Shown: in pieces, positions 1-7,061 of the stretch
How positions within the stretch are numbered: the stretch's first letter is position 1
Layout: every line of letters starts with the position of its first letter
Source of the DNA: Paenalcaligenes sp035301625
GTDB taxonomy: Bacteria > Pseudomonadota > Gammaproteobacteria > Burkholderiales > Burkholderiaceae_B
Direction: 5' to 3'
Assembly: GCA_035301625.1 (NCBI GenBank)
Contig: DATGTW010000166.1
Coordinates: forward strand, 1-18,482
DNA: 18,482 nt
Made by a program: the position numbers and the translations under genes
Notes under the pieces: model-generated
Database searches by the model: none
The model's input: the letters and a program-made list of their open reading frames with translations, nothing else
What the model was told of the DNA's origin: nothing

Positions 1-388
1 GGTGAGTGCCGAACGCTCGTTATTTAGCGGCGAGGTCAAATTCGTCGCTTTACCGGGCGAGGTTGGCGAACTCGGTATTTTGCCTGGGCACACACCACTG
101 ATCACAAGGATTCGTCCTGGCACGGTTAAAATTGTGCACCCTGATGATACCGAGGAACACATCTTTGTGGCTGGAGGTGTGCTCGAGGTGCAACCACAAC
201 AGGTCACTGTATTGGCGGATACCGCCCTGCGTGCCGAGGAACTCGATGAGTCCAAGGCGCTCGAGGCGCGGAAGAAAGCCGAAGAAGCTTTGAAAAACGT
301 TCAAGACAAGGACGAAATGGCCGTGGTACAAGCCGAGCTGGAAATGCTCGCTGCCCAAGCTGCCGCGGCTCGGCGCTTCAAACAGTAA
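1..388 (+). CDS. atpC: ATP synthase F1 epsilon subunit (3' part; 5' end off window)
   Basis: Epsilon subunit of the F1Fo ATP synthase, a peripheral cytoplasmic protein that links the gamma stalk to the c-ring and restrains ATP hydrolysis. Codons read from base 2. The beta-sandwich domain is clear: SAERSLFSGEV, GELGILPGHTPLI, GGVLEVQPQQVTVLADTA, followed by the C-terminal helical hairpin rich in Ala, Glu and Lys (about residues 80-128). The family starts roughly 9-10 residues before SAE (compare the E. coli protein), so the GTG at base 2 is an internal valine and the true start lies upstream of the window. It should be the last gene of the atp operon, which fits the strong terminator right after the stop. 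Confidence 0.95.
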   Translation, partial: VSAERSLFSGEVKFVALPGEVGELGILPGHTPLITRIRPGTVKIVHPDDTEEHIFVAGGVLEVQPQQVTVLADTALRAEELDESKALEARKKAEEALKNVQDKDEMAVVQAELEMLAAQAAAARRFKQ

Positions 389-401
389 GCACGTGTTTTC
401 C

Positions 402-429
402 AAAAGAGCCCTTCACGGGCTCTTTTTTT
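402..429 (+). terminator. Rho-independent terminator after atpC
   Basis: Perfect stem AGAGCCC (405-411) / GGGCTCT (417-423), extended by A402-404 pairing with T424-426, five-base loop TTCAC, and a T run from 423 to 429. It lies 13 bases after the atpC stop and should end the ATP synthase operon transcript. Confidence 0.92.
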
Positions 430-660
430 GATCTAAAAATAGCCCAGATTAAATGATGTTAGTCATTAATCTTTGAGGGTTATTACGGTGGGATGAAATT
501 GTCCATTCTTAAATGTGATTAAAAAGAGAGTTTTTATACCTATTTATTAGGCTTTTTCGCCCATGTGATTAATTATTCTTGAGAATTGATGGTTTTTGTC
601 ACTGAGCGCTAGTATTTTCTTTGTACTTTTCTTCTAGGTATTCACTACGGAGAGACAACA
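430..660 (+). promoter_or_regulatory. AT-rich regulatory region upstream of the Fis-type regulator
   Basis: Strikingly AT-rich compared with flanking genes and without a plausible reading frame. Three structures are visible. An imperfect dyad has arms AGATTAAATGA (446-456) and TCATTAATCT (463-472), differing by one extra A. A 9-base direct repeat ATGTGATTA occurs at 513-521 and 563-571, exactly 50 bases apart. A possible sigma-70 promoter is TTGATG (586-591), 18-base spacer, TAGTAT (610-615). A GGAGAG ribosome-binding site precedes the ATG at 661. The promoter match is weak; the repeats are read directly but their function is inferred. The spacing of the repeats, near five helical turns, suits a regulator bound on one face of the helix, possibly autoregulation. 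Confidence 0.45.
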
Positions 661-1464
661 ATGAGAAAATACCGTTCAGCAATGATTGCTCAGGAAAAAC
701 CATTATGGGCAGCTCAGTACCTGCAAGATTATTTTTATGGTCAGCGTGCCGAGCTCATCGAGTATGATCCTCAACAGGGGCAGCAAAGCCAGTCAGCAAG
801 ACTACAGCAGGCGTGGTTCAAATTGCCCTTTTATGATTTTTGTGTGTTTTTTGTTGATATTTCATCCTTGGTTTGGGCACGCTTATGTCTTGCCCAGTTA
901 CAGGATCTGGCAAAAACACCGATATTTATCAAGGCGCAGGGTCTGTCGGCGCCTGCTATTGATGATTTAATGCGGCTGGGCGCGACTGATTTTTTTATGC
1001 ACCCAGTATCACCGGACGAAGTCCATTCGCGCATTCGTGGTCATTTACGCCGTTTAGTTGAGCATCCGCAGTGTCAGGAGCTCGATAACGAGGTAAAATT
1101 ACCCGACAGTTATTACTTGCCAGCGATGCCAAAGTCTCGCGGCAATGCTTTGACATTGCATGAGTCAGCTAAAAAATATCAGGTATTATTAGGTAATGGC
1201 GCAACGTTAGAGGCCTTTAGTATGGCAGTTGCTACGCGTTTTGCCGGTACCAGTCATGGCTATCAAACGGTCAAGCGGCGGGTGGTTGCTTCCTTCGAGC
1301 GCGCTTTTGTACACACCATGCTGTCACGTACCGAGGGTAATATCTCGGCAGCGGCTCGCTTAGCGGGGCAGCATCGGCGGGCATTCTGGGGGCTGATGAA
1401 AAAGCACAACATCGATCCCCAAACCTACAAGGATCCGGATGCATCCGCGGTTTATATTTCATAA
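661..1464 (+). CDS. Fis-type DNA-binding regulator with degenerate receiver domain
   Basis: 267-residue putative transcriptional regulator. Residues about 5-132 look like a response-regulator receiver: an Asp in the beta-3 position (D66 in FFVDIS) and the closing pattern LGATDFFMHPVSPDEVHSRI (106-125). The key chemistry is altered: the N-terminal acidic pair is replaced by A10-Q11 in MIAQE, and the conserved Lys before Pro is H114. Residues about 212-251 form a Fis-family helix-turn-helix (GNISAAARLAG, then FWGLMKKHNI), as at the end of NtrC-type regulators, but there is no AAA+ sigma-54 domain between. The start is ATG with GGAGAG upstream. The hemE start follows 20 bases after the stop, so the two are probably co-transcribed. 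The target and signal are unknown; phosphorylation by a canonical kinase looks unlikely. Confidence 0.7.
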   Translation: MRKYRSAMIAQEKPLWAAQYLQDYFYGQRAELIEYDPQQGQQSQSARLQQAWFKLPFYDFCVFFVDISSLVWARLCLAQLQDLAKTPIFIKAQGLSAPAIDDLMRLGATDFFMHPVSPDEVHSRIRGHLRRLVEHPQCQELDNEVKLPDSYYLPAMPKSRGNALTLHESAKKYQVLLGNGATLEAFSMAVATRFAGTSHGYQTVKRRVVASFERAFVHTMLSRTEGNISAAARLAGQHRRAFWGLMKKHNIDPQTYKDPDASAVYIS

Positions 1465-1484
1465 CGTATATTTTCGAGGTTATA

Positions 1485-2555
1485 GTGTCTTTTCCAAAAC
1501 TAAAAAATGATGTTTTCTTGCGTGCTTTGATGCGCGAGTCTGTGCCTTATACGCCTGTATGGCTGATGCGTCAGGCTGGTCGTTATTTGCCTGAATATCG
1601 TGCCACTCGTGCCGAGGCAGGGTCTTTTTTGAATTTGGCTCAGAACAAAGAATATGCCTGCGAGGTGACTTTGCAGCCTTTGCGTCGTTTTGATTTTGAT
1701 GCCGCGATCCTGTTTTCAGATATTTTGACCATCCCTCATGCAATGGGTTTGGGGCTAGACTTTATACAGGGCGAGGGGCCCAAGTTTGCGCATCCTATTC
1801 GCAACGAGGACGATGTGGCCAAACTGACTGTGCCTGATATGGAAAAGCTGCGCTACGTTTTTGATGCAGTGAATCTTATTCGCCATGAGCTTGATGGCAA
1901 GGTCCCCCTGATTGGTTTTGCTGGTAGTCCTTGGACCATTGGTTGTTATATGGTCGAGGGGGCAGGCTCTAAAGACTATCGCATCATCAAGGAAATGATG
2001 TATGCACGTCCCGATTTGGTGCATCAGATTTTGGAAATCAATACTCAGGCCACTATTCAATATCTCAATGAGCAGATCAATGCGGGTGCTCAGGCCATCA
2101 TGATTTTTGATAGCTGGGGTGGGGTCTTGGCTGATAGCTTATTCCAAGAGTTCTCTTTGCAATACACCAAAAAGGTTGTCGCAGGTCTGCAGCGTGAGCG
2201 CGATGGTGTGCGTATCCCGGTGGTCGTCTTTACCAAAGGGGGGGGACAGTGGCTCGAGGATATCGAAAAATGCGGTGCTGATGCACTGGGTGTTGATTGG
2301 ACTGTTAATCTTGGCCAAGCACGTCAACGCATTGGTGACCGTGTCGCGCTGCAAGGCAATATGGATCCCATGGTGATGTTTGGCGGCGAGGAAGCTATCC
2401 GTAAAGAAATCCGCCGTGTTATTGATGATTTTGGTGCGGTTGGCGAGGGCGGTCACATCTTTAATTTTGGTCATGGGATTAACCGCTTTACTGATCCTGA
2501 GGCTGTGGCCGTATTGGTCGATGAGGTTCACAAATACAGCCGTTCAAAACACTAG
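1485..2555 (+). CDS. hemE: Uroporphyrinogen decarboxylase
   Basis: Cytoplasmic haem-synthesis enzyme that removes four carboxylates from uroporphyrinogen III to give coproporphyrinogen III (EC 4.1.1.37). 356 residues, the usual length. Signature VWLMRQAGRYLPEYR (25-39) supplies the substrate-binding arginines R29 and R33; D79 in ILFSDIL matches the essential active-site aspartate; GFAGSPWT and the C-terminal FNFGHGI (H330) are also conserved. The start is GTG at 1485, chosen because the conserved N-terminal region begins at once (SFPKLKND) and GAGG lies just upstream at 1476-1479. It follows the regulator gene by 20 bases. No frameshift or missing key residue. Confidence 0.97.
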   Translation: MSFPKLKNDVFLRALMRESVPYTPVWLMRQAGRYLPEYRATRAEAGSFLNLAQNKEYACEVTLQPLRRFDFDAAILFSDILTIPHAMGLGLDFIQGEGPKFAHPIRNEDDVAKLTVPDMEKLRYVFDAVNLIRHELDGKVPLIGFAGSPWTIGCYMVEGAGSKDYRIIKEMMYARPDLVHQILEINTQATIQYLNEQINAGAQAIMIFDSWGGVLADSLFQEFSLQYTKKVVAGLQRERDGVRIPVVVFTKGGGQWLEDIEKCGADALGVDWTVNLGQARQRIGDRVALQGNMDPMVMFGGEEAIRKEIRRVIDDFGAVGEGGHIFNFGHGINRFTDPEAVAVLVDEVHKYSRSKH

Positions 2556-2628
2556 TTTGTTTTTTCATACACAATGGCATAGTGTGATCCTCATGGGTAA
2601 TTTTATTGCCAAGCGTATGATTAGCATG

Positions 2629-2661
2629 ATGGGGCCTGCATTGCAGTGCCCCATTTTGTTC
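2629..2661 (+). terminator. Rho-independent terminator after hemE
   Basis: Arms ATGGGGCCTGC (2629-2639) and GCAG-T-GCCCCAT (2643-2654) pair with a single bulged T at 2647 and a three-base loop, followed by a T-rich tail (2654-2660, TTTTGTT). It lies 73 bases downstream of the hemE stop and should separate the regulator-hemE transcript from priA. Confidence 0.8.
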
Positions 2662-2724
2662 TACATTTGGCGTGCCTATAAAGCCGTGTAGAAAACAAGT
2701 CAATACAGCGTACAGTTTTGTGGT

Positions 2725-2896
2725 TTATGCACAGCACTGGTGTGAAGGGATTAGGCGGTCTCTTTATAGTTCTGCTTTTAGAGTAAGCTGTAACCTATTG
2801 ATTATAAACAGGTAGTGCGATTAACCTAAAGTACATGCAGAGTTATCCACACTTATGCACACACTTTCCCCGTGGTTTTGCACAAAGTTATCCACA
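2725..2896 (+). promoter_or_regulatory. Cluster of five DnaA-box-like sites ahead of priA
   Basis: Five matches to the DnaA consensus TTWTNCACA, all on the + strand: TTATGCACA at 2725-2733, TTATCCACA at 2843-2851, TTATGCACA at 2853-2861, TTTTGCACA at 2876-2884 and TTATCCACA at 2888-2896. Four lie within 54 bases; two have the high-affinity E. coli R1/R4 sequence. An AT-rich stretch (about 2755-2830) lies between the outlying box and the core. By chance one expects almost none in such a length. The site could be a replication origin, a DnaA-titration site, or a DnaA-regulated promoter for priA-rep. The two flanking genes run in the same direction through the site, which fits regulation or titration better than a typical bidirectional origin. 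Confidence 0.75.
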
Positions 2897-2937
2897 GGTT
2901 GCTGTATATCTTTTCAGTGCTTTGACAGGGCGGCTTC

Positions 2938-5004
2938 ATGACATCATCTCAGGCAGCAGAAAATAAAAAACATTGGTTGCAGGTCGTGCTCGATGTGCCT
3001 TTGCGTGGGCCCTTTGATTATTGGCATGAGGCTCCTGTGGCCACCGGCAATCGTGTGCTGGTGACGTTTGGGCGGCGCAAGCTGGTGGGTATCGTGACAG
3101 GGATGCTTGAACAGCCGCATTATGATCCTGCTAAAGTTCGGGCCATCGAGCAGGTATTAGATGATTTACCCCCCTTGCCTGCGGATTGGTTGGCGATGGG
3201 TCAGTTTGCTGCTCGCTATTATCAGCGCCCTTTGGGCGAGGTGTTGTTGCCATCTTTGCCTCCTCCTTTAAGGACCCCAGCAGCGTATACGGGTAAACGT
3301 TCGGCTGGTGGGCCTGTGGCGCGTTTACGTCGTCGCAAGCACAAGAGCCCCGCTGCCGTTGCTGCTGTTCCTGCACCTGAGCTCAGTGTCGAGCAACAAA
3401 AAGCAGTGGCCGCAATCGGTGCAGATTCGGCAGGTCGCTTTTTACTTTATGGGGTGACCGGTAGCGGCAAAACAGAAGTTTATTTGCACGCAGCTTTACA
3501 GGTTTTGCAGGCAGGACGGCAGGTCTTGTTCTTAGTGCCCGAAATCAACCTGACCCCACAATTTGAGCTTAGTTTACGTCAACGTTTGCAAGACGAAGAG
3601 CGAAGCTATTCTATTCAGGTGATGCATTCAGGATTGGCCCAAGGGGCACGACTGCGTTCGTGGTTGGCGGCCTACGAAGGCGAGGCGGATGTGTTGTTGG
3701 GCACGCGCATGTCGGTGTTTACGCCCATGCCTCGTTTAGGGCTTATCATTGTGGATGAAGAACATGATGCGTCCTATAAGCAACAAGAGGGGTTGCGGTA
3801 TTCTGCTCGTGACCTGGCTGTTTGGCGTGCACATCAAGCACAAATCCCTGTGGTGTTAGGTTCTGCGACGCCCGCATTGGAAAGCTGGGCTCATGCGCAA
3901 CAAGATAATTACCGGTGTTTGCGGCTCACACAGCGTGCTCGCGCCATGCCTTTGCCTGATATTCAAATGGTGGATATTCGCCAAGAATCACCCCCTCATG
4001 GACTGTCAGCACGGTTATTGCGTGCCATTGAAGAGCGCTTGGCTAATGACGAGCAGGTGTTGATATTTATTAATCGCCGCGGCTATGCACCTGTGCTGCG
4101 TTGCGGTTCTTGTGGCTGGCTGAGTAATTGCTCTCGATGCAGTGCCTATGCGGTATTGCACAAGGGGCTACGCCATTATTTACTGTGCCACCATTGTGGC
4201 GAGCAGTGGCCAGTGGATCGGGCATGTCCCGAGTGTGGCGATCCTGATTTGAGCCCGCTAGGCAGGGGGACTCAGCGTCTGGAGGAATTTTTAGCTGAGC
4301 AGTTTCCACAGGCTCGGGTGTTGCGCATTGATGCGGACAGTACCCGTCGCAAAGGGGCTGCAGAAAAGTTATTTGGGCAGGTCCACGCCGGCGAGGTCGA
4401 TATTTTAGTTGGCACACAGATGGTGTCCAAGGGTCATGATTTTAAATCTTTGGGTTTGGTCGGGGTGCTTAATGCGGATGCGGCTTTGTTTTCCCAGGAT
4501 TTTCGTGCCCCCGAACGACTGTTTGCACAGCTGGTACAGGTGGCCGGTCGCGCCGGTCGCCACCAAAAGGGCGCCGAGGTTTTAGTGCAAACAGAATACC
4601 CCGATCATCCGGTCTATCAGGCCTTGGTAGCCCAGGATTACGAGCGCTTTGCCAATGCCGAGCTCAATGAACGCGAAAGTTTGCAATTGCCGCCTTATTC
4701 ATACCAAGCTTTATTGACTACCGAGGCTAAAACCCTCAAACAATCTTTGGGTTTTTTGCAGCAGGCACGTCACTGGGCGGTGCAATGGCTGCAGGCTCGG
4801 GGCTGGGAACAGATCCAAGTGTATGACCCTGTGCCTTTGCATATTGTGCGGGTGGCTGATCGTGAGCGCGCACAACTGTTGGTGGAAAGCCCTTCGCGGG
4901 CTGCTTTGCAACAATTTTTGCCGGCGTGGGATCAGATGCTTGAGCAGCTCGCACAAAAAATGCGCCGCACCTATACTTTAGAGGTTGACCCCTTAAGCAT
5001 TTAA
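2938..5004 (+). CDS. priA: Primosomal protein N' (PriA replication-restart helicase)
   Basis: PriA is a 3'-5' DNA helicase that recognises abandoned forks and D-loops and starts reloading of DnaB. 688 residues, within the family range. Visible in order: N-terminal DNA-binding domain (about 10-110) with PFDYWHE; a basic Arg/Lys-rich linker (about 120-135); Walker A GVTGSGKTE (172-180, K178); Walker B DEEHD (273-277); FINRRGYAP; eight zinc-binding cysteines C389, C392, C398, C401, C417, C420, C430, C433; then VGTQMVSKGHDF and QVAGRAGR of the second helicase lobe. ATG at 2938 has AGGG seven bases upstream and lies just after the DnaA-box cluster. rep begins 11 bases after the stop. Confidence 0.97.
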   Translation: MTSSQAAENKKHWLQVVLDVPLRGPFDYWHEAPVATGNRVLVTFGRRKLVGIVTGMLEQPHYDPAKVRAIEQVLDDLPPLPADWLAMGQFAARYYQRPLGEVLLPSLPPPLRTPAAYTGKRSAGGPVARLRRRKHKSPAAVAAVPAPELSVEQQKAVAAIGADSAGRFLLYGVTGSGKTEVYLHAALQVLQAGRQVLFLVPEINLTPQFELSLRQRLQDEERSYSIQVMHSGLAQGARLRSWLAAYEGEADVLLGTRMSVFTPMPRLGLIIVDEEHDASYKQQEGLRYSARDLAVWRAHQAQIPVVLGSATPALESWAHAQQDNYRCLRLTQRARAMPLPDIQMVDIRQESPPHGLSARLLRAIEERLANDEQVLIFINRRGYAPVLRCGSCGWLSNCSRCSAYAVLHKGLRHYLLCHHCGEQWPVDRACPECGDPDLSPLGRGTQRLEEFLAEQFPQARVLRIDADSTRRKGAAEKLFGQVHAGEVDILVGTQMVSKGHDFKSLGLVGVLNADAALFSQDFRAPERLFAQLVQVAGRAGRHQKGAEVLVQTEYPDHPVYQALVAQDYERFANAELNERESLQLPPYSYQALLTTEAKTLKQSLGFLQQARHWAVQWLQARGWEQIQVYDPVPLHIVRVADRERAQLLVESPSRAALQQFLPAWDQMLEQLAQKMRRTYTLEVDPLSI

Positions 5005-5015
5005 ACGTTGGACTT

Positions 5016-7040
5016 ATGGCTGTATTGGATTCCAATTTAAACGACAAACAACGCGAAGCGGTGTTGTATCTGGATGGCCCTGCCCTGATATTGGCGGGTG
5101 CTGGCAGTGGCAAGACGCGTGTCATCACGCAAAAGATCGCTTATTTACTTCAAGAATGTCACTACGATGCCCAACGTGTGTTGGCTTTGACCTTTACTAA
5201 TAAAGCCGCCCGCGAGATGCGTGAACGTTTGTCGTCGGTACTCAATCGTCAGCAAATGAAGGGGCTTTTTGTCGGCACTTTTCATAGCTTGGGTTTGCGT
5301 TTTTTACGCCAAGAGGCCGAGCATGCCGGATTAAAGCCGCGTTTTTCGATCATGGATGCTCATGACAGTTTTGCGGTGGTGCAGGATTTATTGCATAGTA
5401 CAGATAGAGGGCGCATCTTTGCGGCACAGCAGCAAATTTCATTGTGGAAAAATGCGTTACTCGACCCGGATCAGGCCGCGTCCCAGGTTAAGACCACTGC
5501 CCAAGAAGAGGCTCTGCGTATTTTTTATAGCTATGAGGCCACATTAAAGGCGTATCAAGCTGTAGATTTTGATGATTTGGTGCGCTTGCCGGCCATGTTA
5601 ATGCGCGATGACGAGGCGATCGCCACGCGTTGGCAGCAGCAGGTGCATTATTTATTGGTAGATGAATACCAAGACACCAATACCTGTCAGTACGAGTGGG
5701 TACGTCAGCTGGTGCACCCCCGAGCGCAGTTTACGGTGGTGGGGGATGATGATCAGGCTATTTATGCTTGGCGAGGGGCTACGGTAGAAAACCTGCAACG
5801 CCTCAAAGAGGATTTTCCCGAACTGCGGTTAATTAAGCTCGAGCAAAACTACCGTTCAGTGCAACGTATTTTGCATGCGGCCAATCAGGTCATCAAAAAT
5901 AACCCGGTGATCTTTGGCAAGAGCCTGTGGTCTGACCTGGGTTATGGTGAAGAAATCCACATCGAAGATTGCCCCAACGAGCGAGCCGAGGCGGAGTGGG
6001 TCTGTTTTGGACTCATGCAAGAGCGCACCATGCGTCAAGCGCGTTGGCGCGATTTTGCTGTACTTTATCGCAGTAATCATCAAGCTCGCGTGCTCGAGCA
6101 GTTTTTGCGTCAATACCGTATTCCGTATGTGCTGACGGGTGGGCAAAGTTTTTTTGCCAAAGCTGAAATCCGCGATGTGTTGGCGTATTTACGCCTATTG
6201 GCCAACACTGATGATGACCCGGCTTTTATTCGGGCACTGACCCATCCACGCAAAGGGGTGGGTGAGGTAACCTTACAGCGGTTGGGATCTTTTGCCAGTA
6301 GTCAGGACAGCTCCCTCTGGGAGGCTTTGCCTACCTTTTTACTCAGTACCGAGCTACCTACCGTACAACGCGAGGCGTTAGAGGGTTTTAGAAGTTTCAT
6401 TTTGCGGATGCTGGGCGAGGTGGACAGTCGCGGAGAACAAGCCGCTTCTTTTTTACACCGTTTGGTCAGCGCGATTGAGTATGAGCATTATTTATTTGAA
6501 CGTTATGACGAACGCCCGGCTCAGGCCCGCTGGCAAAACGTGTTGGATTTAATTGACTGGTTGCAGCGCAAAGCGGTAGAAGACGATCTGAGTGTGCTCG
6601 AAATTGTGCAACACGTCAGTCTGGTTTCATTGCTGGAAAATAACGAAGGCGATGAAGCGCCTGATGCGGTGCAGTTATCCACGCTGCATGCGGCCAAAGG
6701 GTTAGAGTTTCCCCATGTGTTTTTGATTGGGGTCGAAGAGGGCCTATTGCCTCACTTGGGGCGTGAAGACGAGGATGTCCTCGAAGAAGAGCGGCCGGCG
6801 TTATTGGTCAAACGTATCGAAGAAGAGCGTCGTTTGATGTATGTAGGCATTACTCGGGCGCAGCGTAGTTTGCGTCTTAGTTGGTGTCAGCGACGCCGCC
6901 AGGGACGCGAAGAGGTGGTACGAGAACGCTCACGCTTTGTTAATGAGATGTTTGCCACCCAAGAGGGGCAAAAAGAGCCCGAGGAGCCCCCCAAGACAGC
7001 TGATGATTATTTGGCCGAGCTCAAATCTTTATTTGACTAA
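5016..7040 (+). CDS. rep: ATP-dependent DNA helicase Rep (UvrD/Rep superfamily 1A)
   Basis: 3'-5' superfamily 1 helicase that clears proteins ahead of forks and takes part in PriC-dependent restart. 674 residues, close to the 673 of E. coli Rep and shorter than UvrD. Motifs: AGAGSGKT (27-34, K33), TFTNKAAREM, GTFHSLGLRFL, Walker B DEYQD (216-220) within LLVDEYQDTNTCQYEW, VGDDDQAIYAWRGA, KLEQNYRS, QLSTLHAAKGLEFP and YVGITRAQRSL. Specific resemblance to Rep is strong in DEYQDTNT, LEQNYRS and GKSLWSDLGYG. Only a weak GGA (5010-5012) precedes the ATG, consistent with translation following on from priA 11 bases upstream. Confidence 0.92.
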   Translation: MAVLDSNLNDKQREAVLYLDGPALILAGAGSGKTRVITQKIAYLLQECHYDAQRVLALTFTNKAAREMRERLSSVLNRQQMKGLFVGTFHSLGLRFLRQEAEHAGLKPRFSIMDAHDSFAVVQDLLHSTDRGRIFAAQQQISLWKNALLDPDQAASQVKTTAQEEALRIFYSYEATLKAYQAVDFDDLVRLPAMLMRDDEAIATRWQQQVHYLLVDEYQDTNTCQYEWVRQLVHPRAQFTVVGDDDQAIYAWRGATVENLQRLKEDFPELRLIKLEQNYRSVQRILHAANQVIKNNPVIFGKSLWSDLGYGEEIHIEDCPNERAEAEWVCFGLMQERTMRQARWRDFAVLYRSNHQARVLEQFLRQYRIPYVLTGGQSFFAKAEIRDVLAYLRLLANTDDDPAFIRALTHPRKGVGEVTLQRLGSFASSQDSSLWEALPTFLLSTELPTVQREALEGFRSFILRMLGEVDSRGEQAASFLHRLVSAIEYEHYLFERYDERPAQARWQNVLDLIDWLQRKAVEDDLSVLEIVQHVSLVSLLENNEGDEAPDAVQLSTLHAAKGLEFPHVFLIGVEEGLLPHLGREDEDVLEEERPALLVKRIEEERRLMYVGITRAQRSLRLSWCQRRRQGREEVVRERSRFVNEMFATQEGQKEPEEPPKTADDYLAELKSLFD

Positions 7041-7061
7041 AGAGAATAACAAGGAGGGGTT

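Larger units (their letters stand above)
2556..2937. other. Long non-coding interval between hemE and priA
   Basis: 382 bases without a credible gene. It holds the hemE terminator (2629-2661), an AT-rich stretch (about 2755-2830) and a cluster of DnaA-box-like 9-mers (2725-2896). A 32-codon open frame from the ATG at 2593 has no ribosome-binding site and contains the terminator, so I do not call it. A possible priA promoter overlaps the last boxes: TTGCAC (2878-2883) with TGTATA (2903-2908), at a long 19-base spacing and therefore weak. Confidence 0.7.

Noticed and set aside
1..388. GTG at base 2 as the atpC start
   Set aside because: The family begins about 9-10 residues earlier; the first beta strand is missing, so the gene is cut by the window edge.
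2593..2691. Small open frame (32 codons) after hemE
   Set aside because: No ribosome-binding site, no recognisable protein, and it contains the hemE terminator hairpin.
2922..2927. TTGACA as a -35 box for priA
   Set aside because: It lies 10 bases before the start codon, leaving no room for a -10 box and ribosome-binding site.
6675..6683. DnaA-box-like TTATCCACG inside rep
   Set aside because: Single copy with one mismatch, within coding sequence encoding the conserved QLSTLH segment; no cluster around it.
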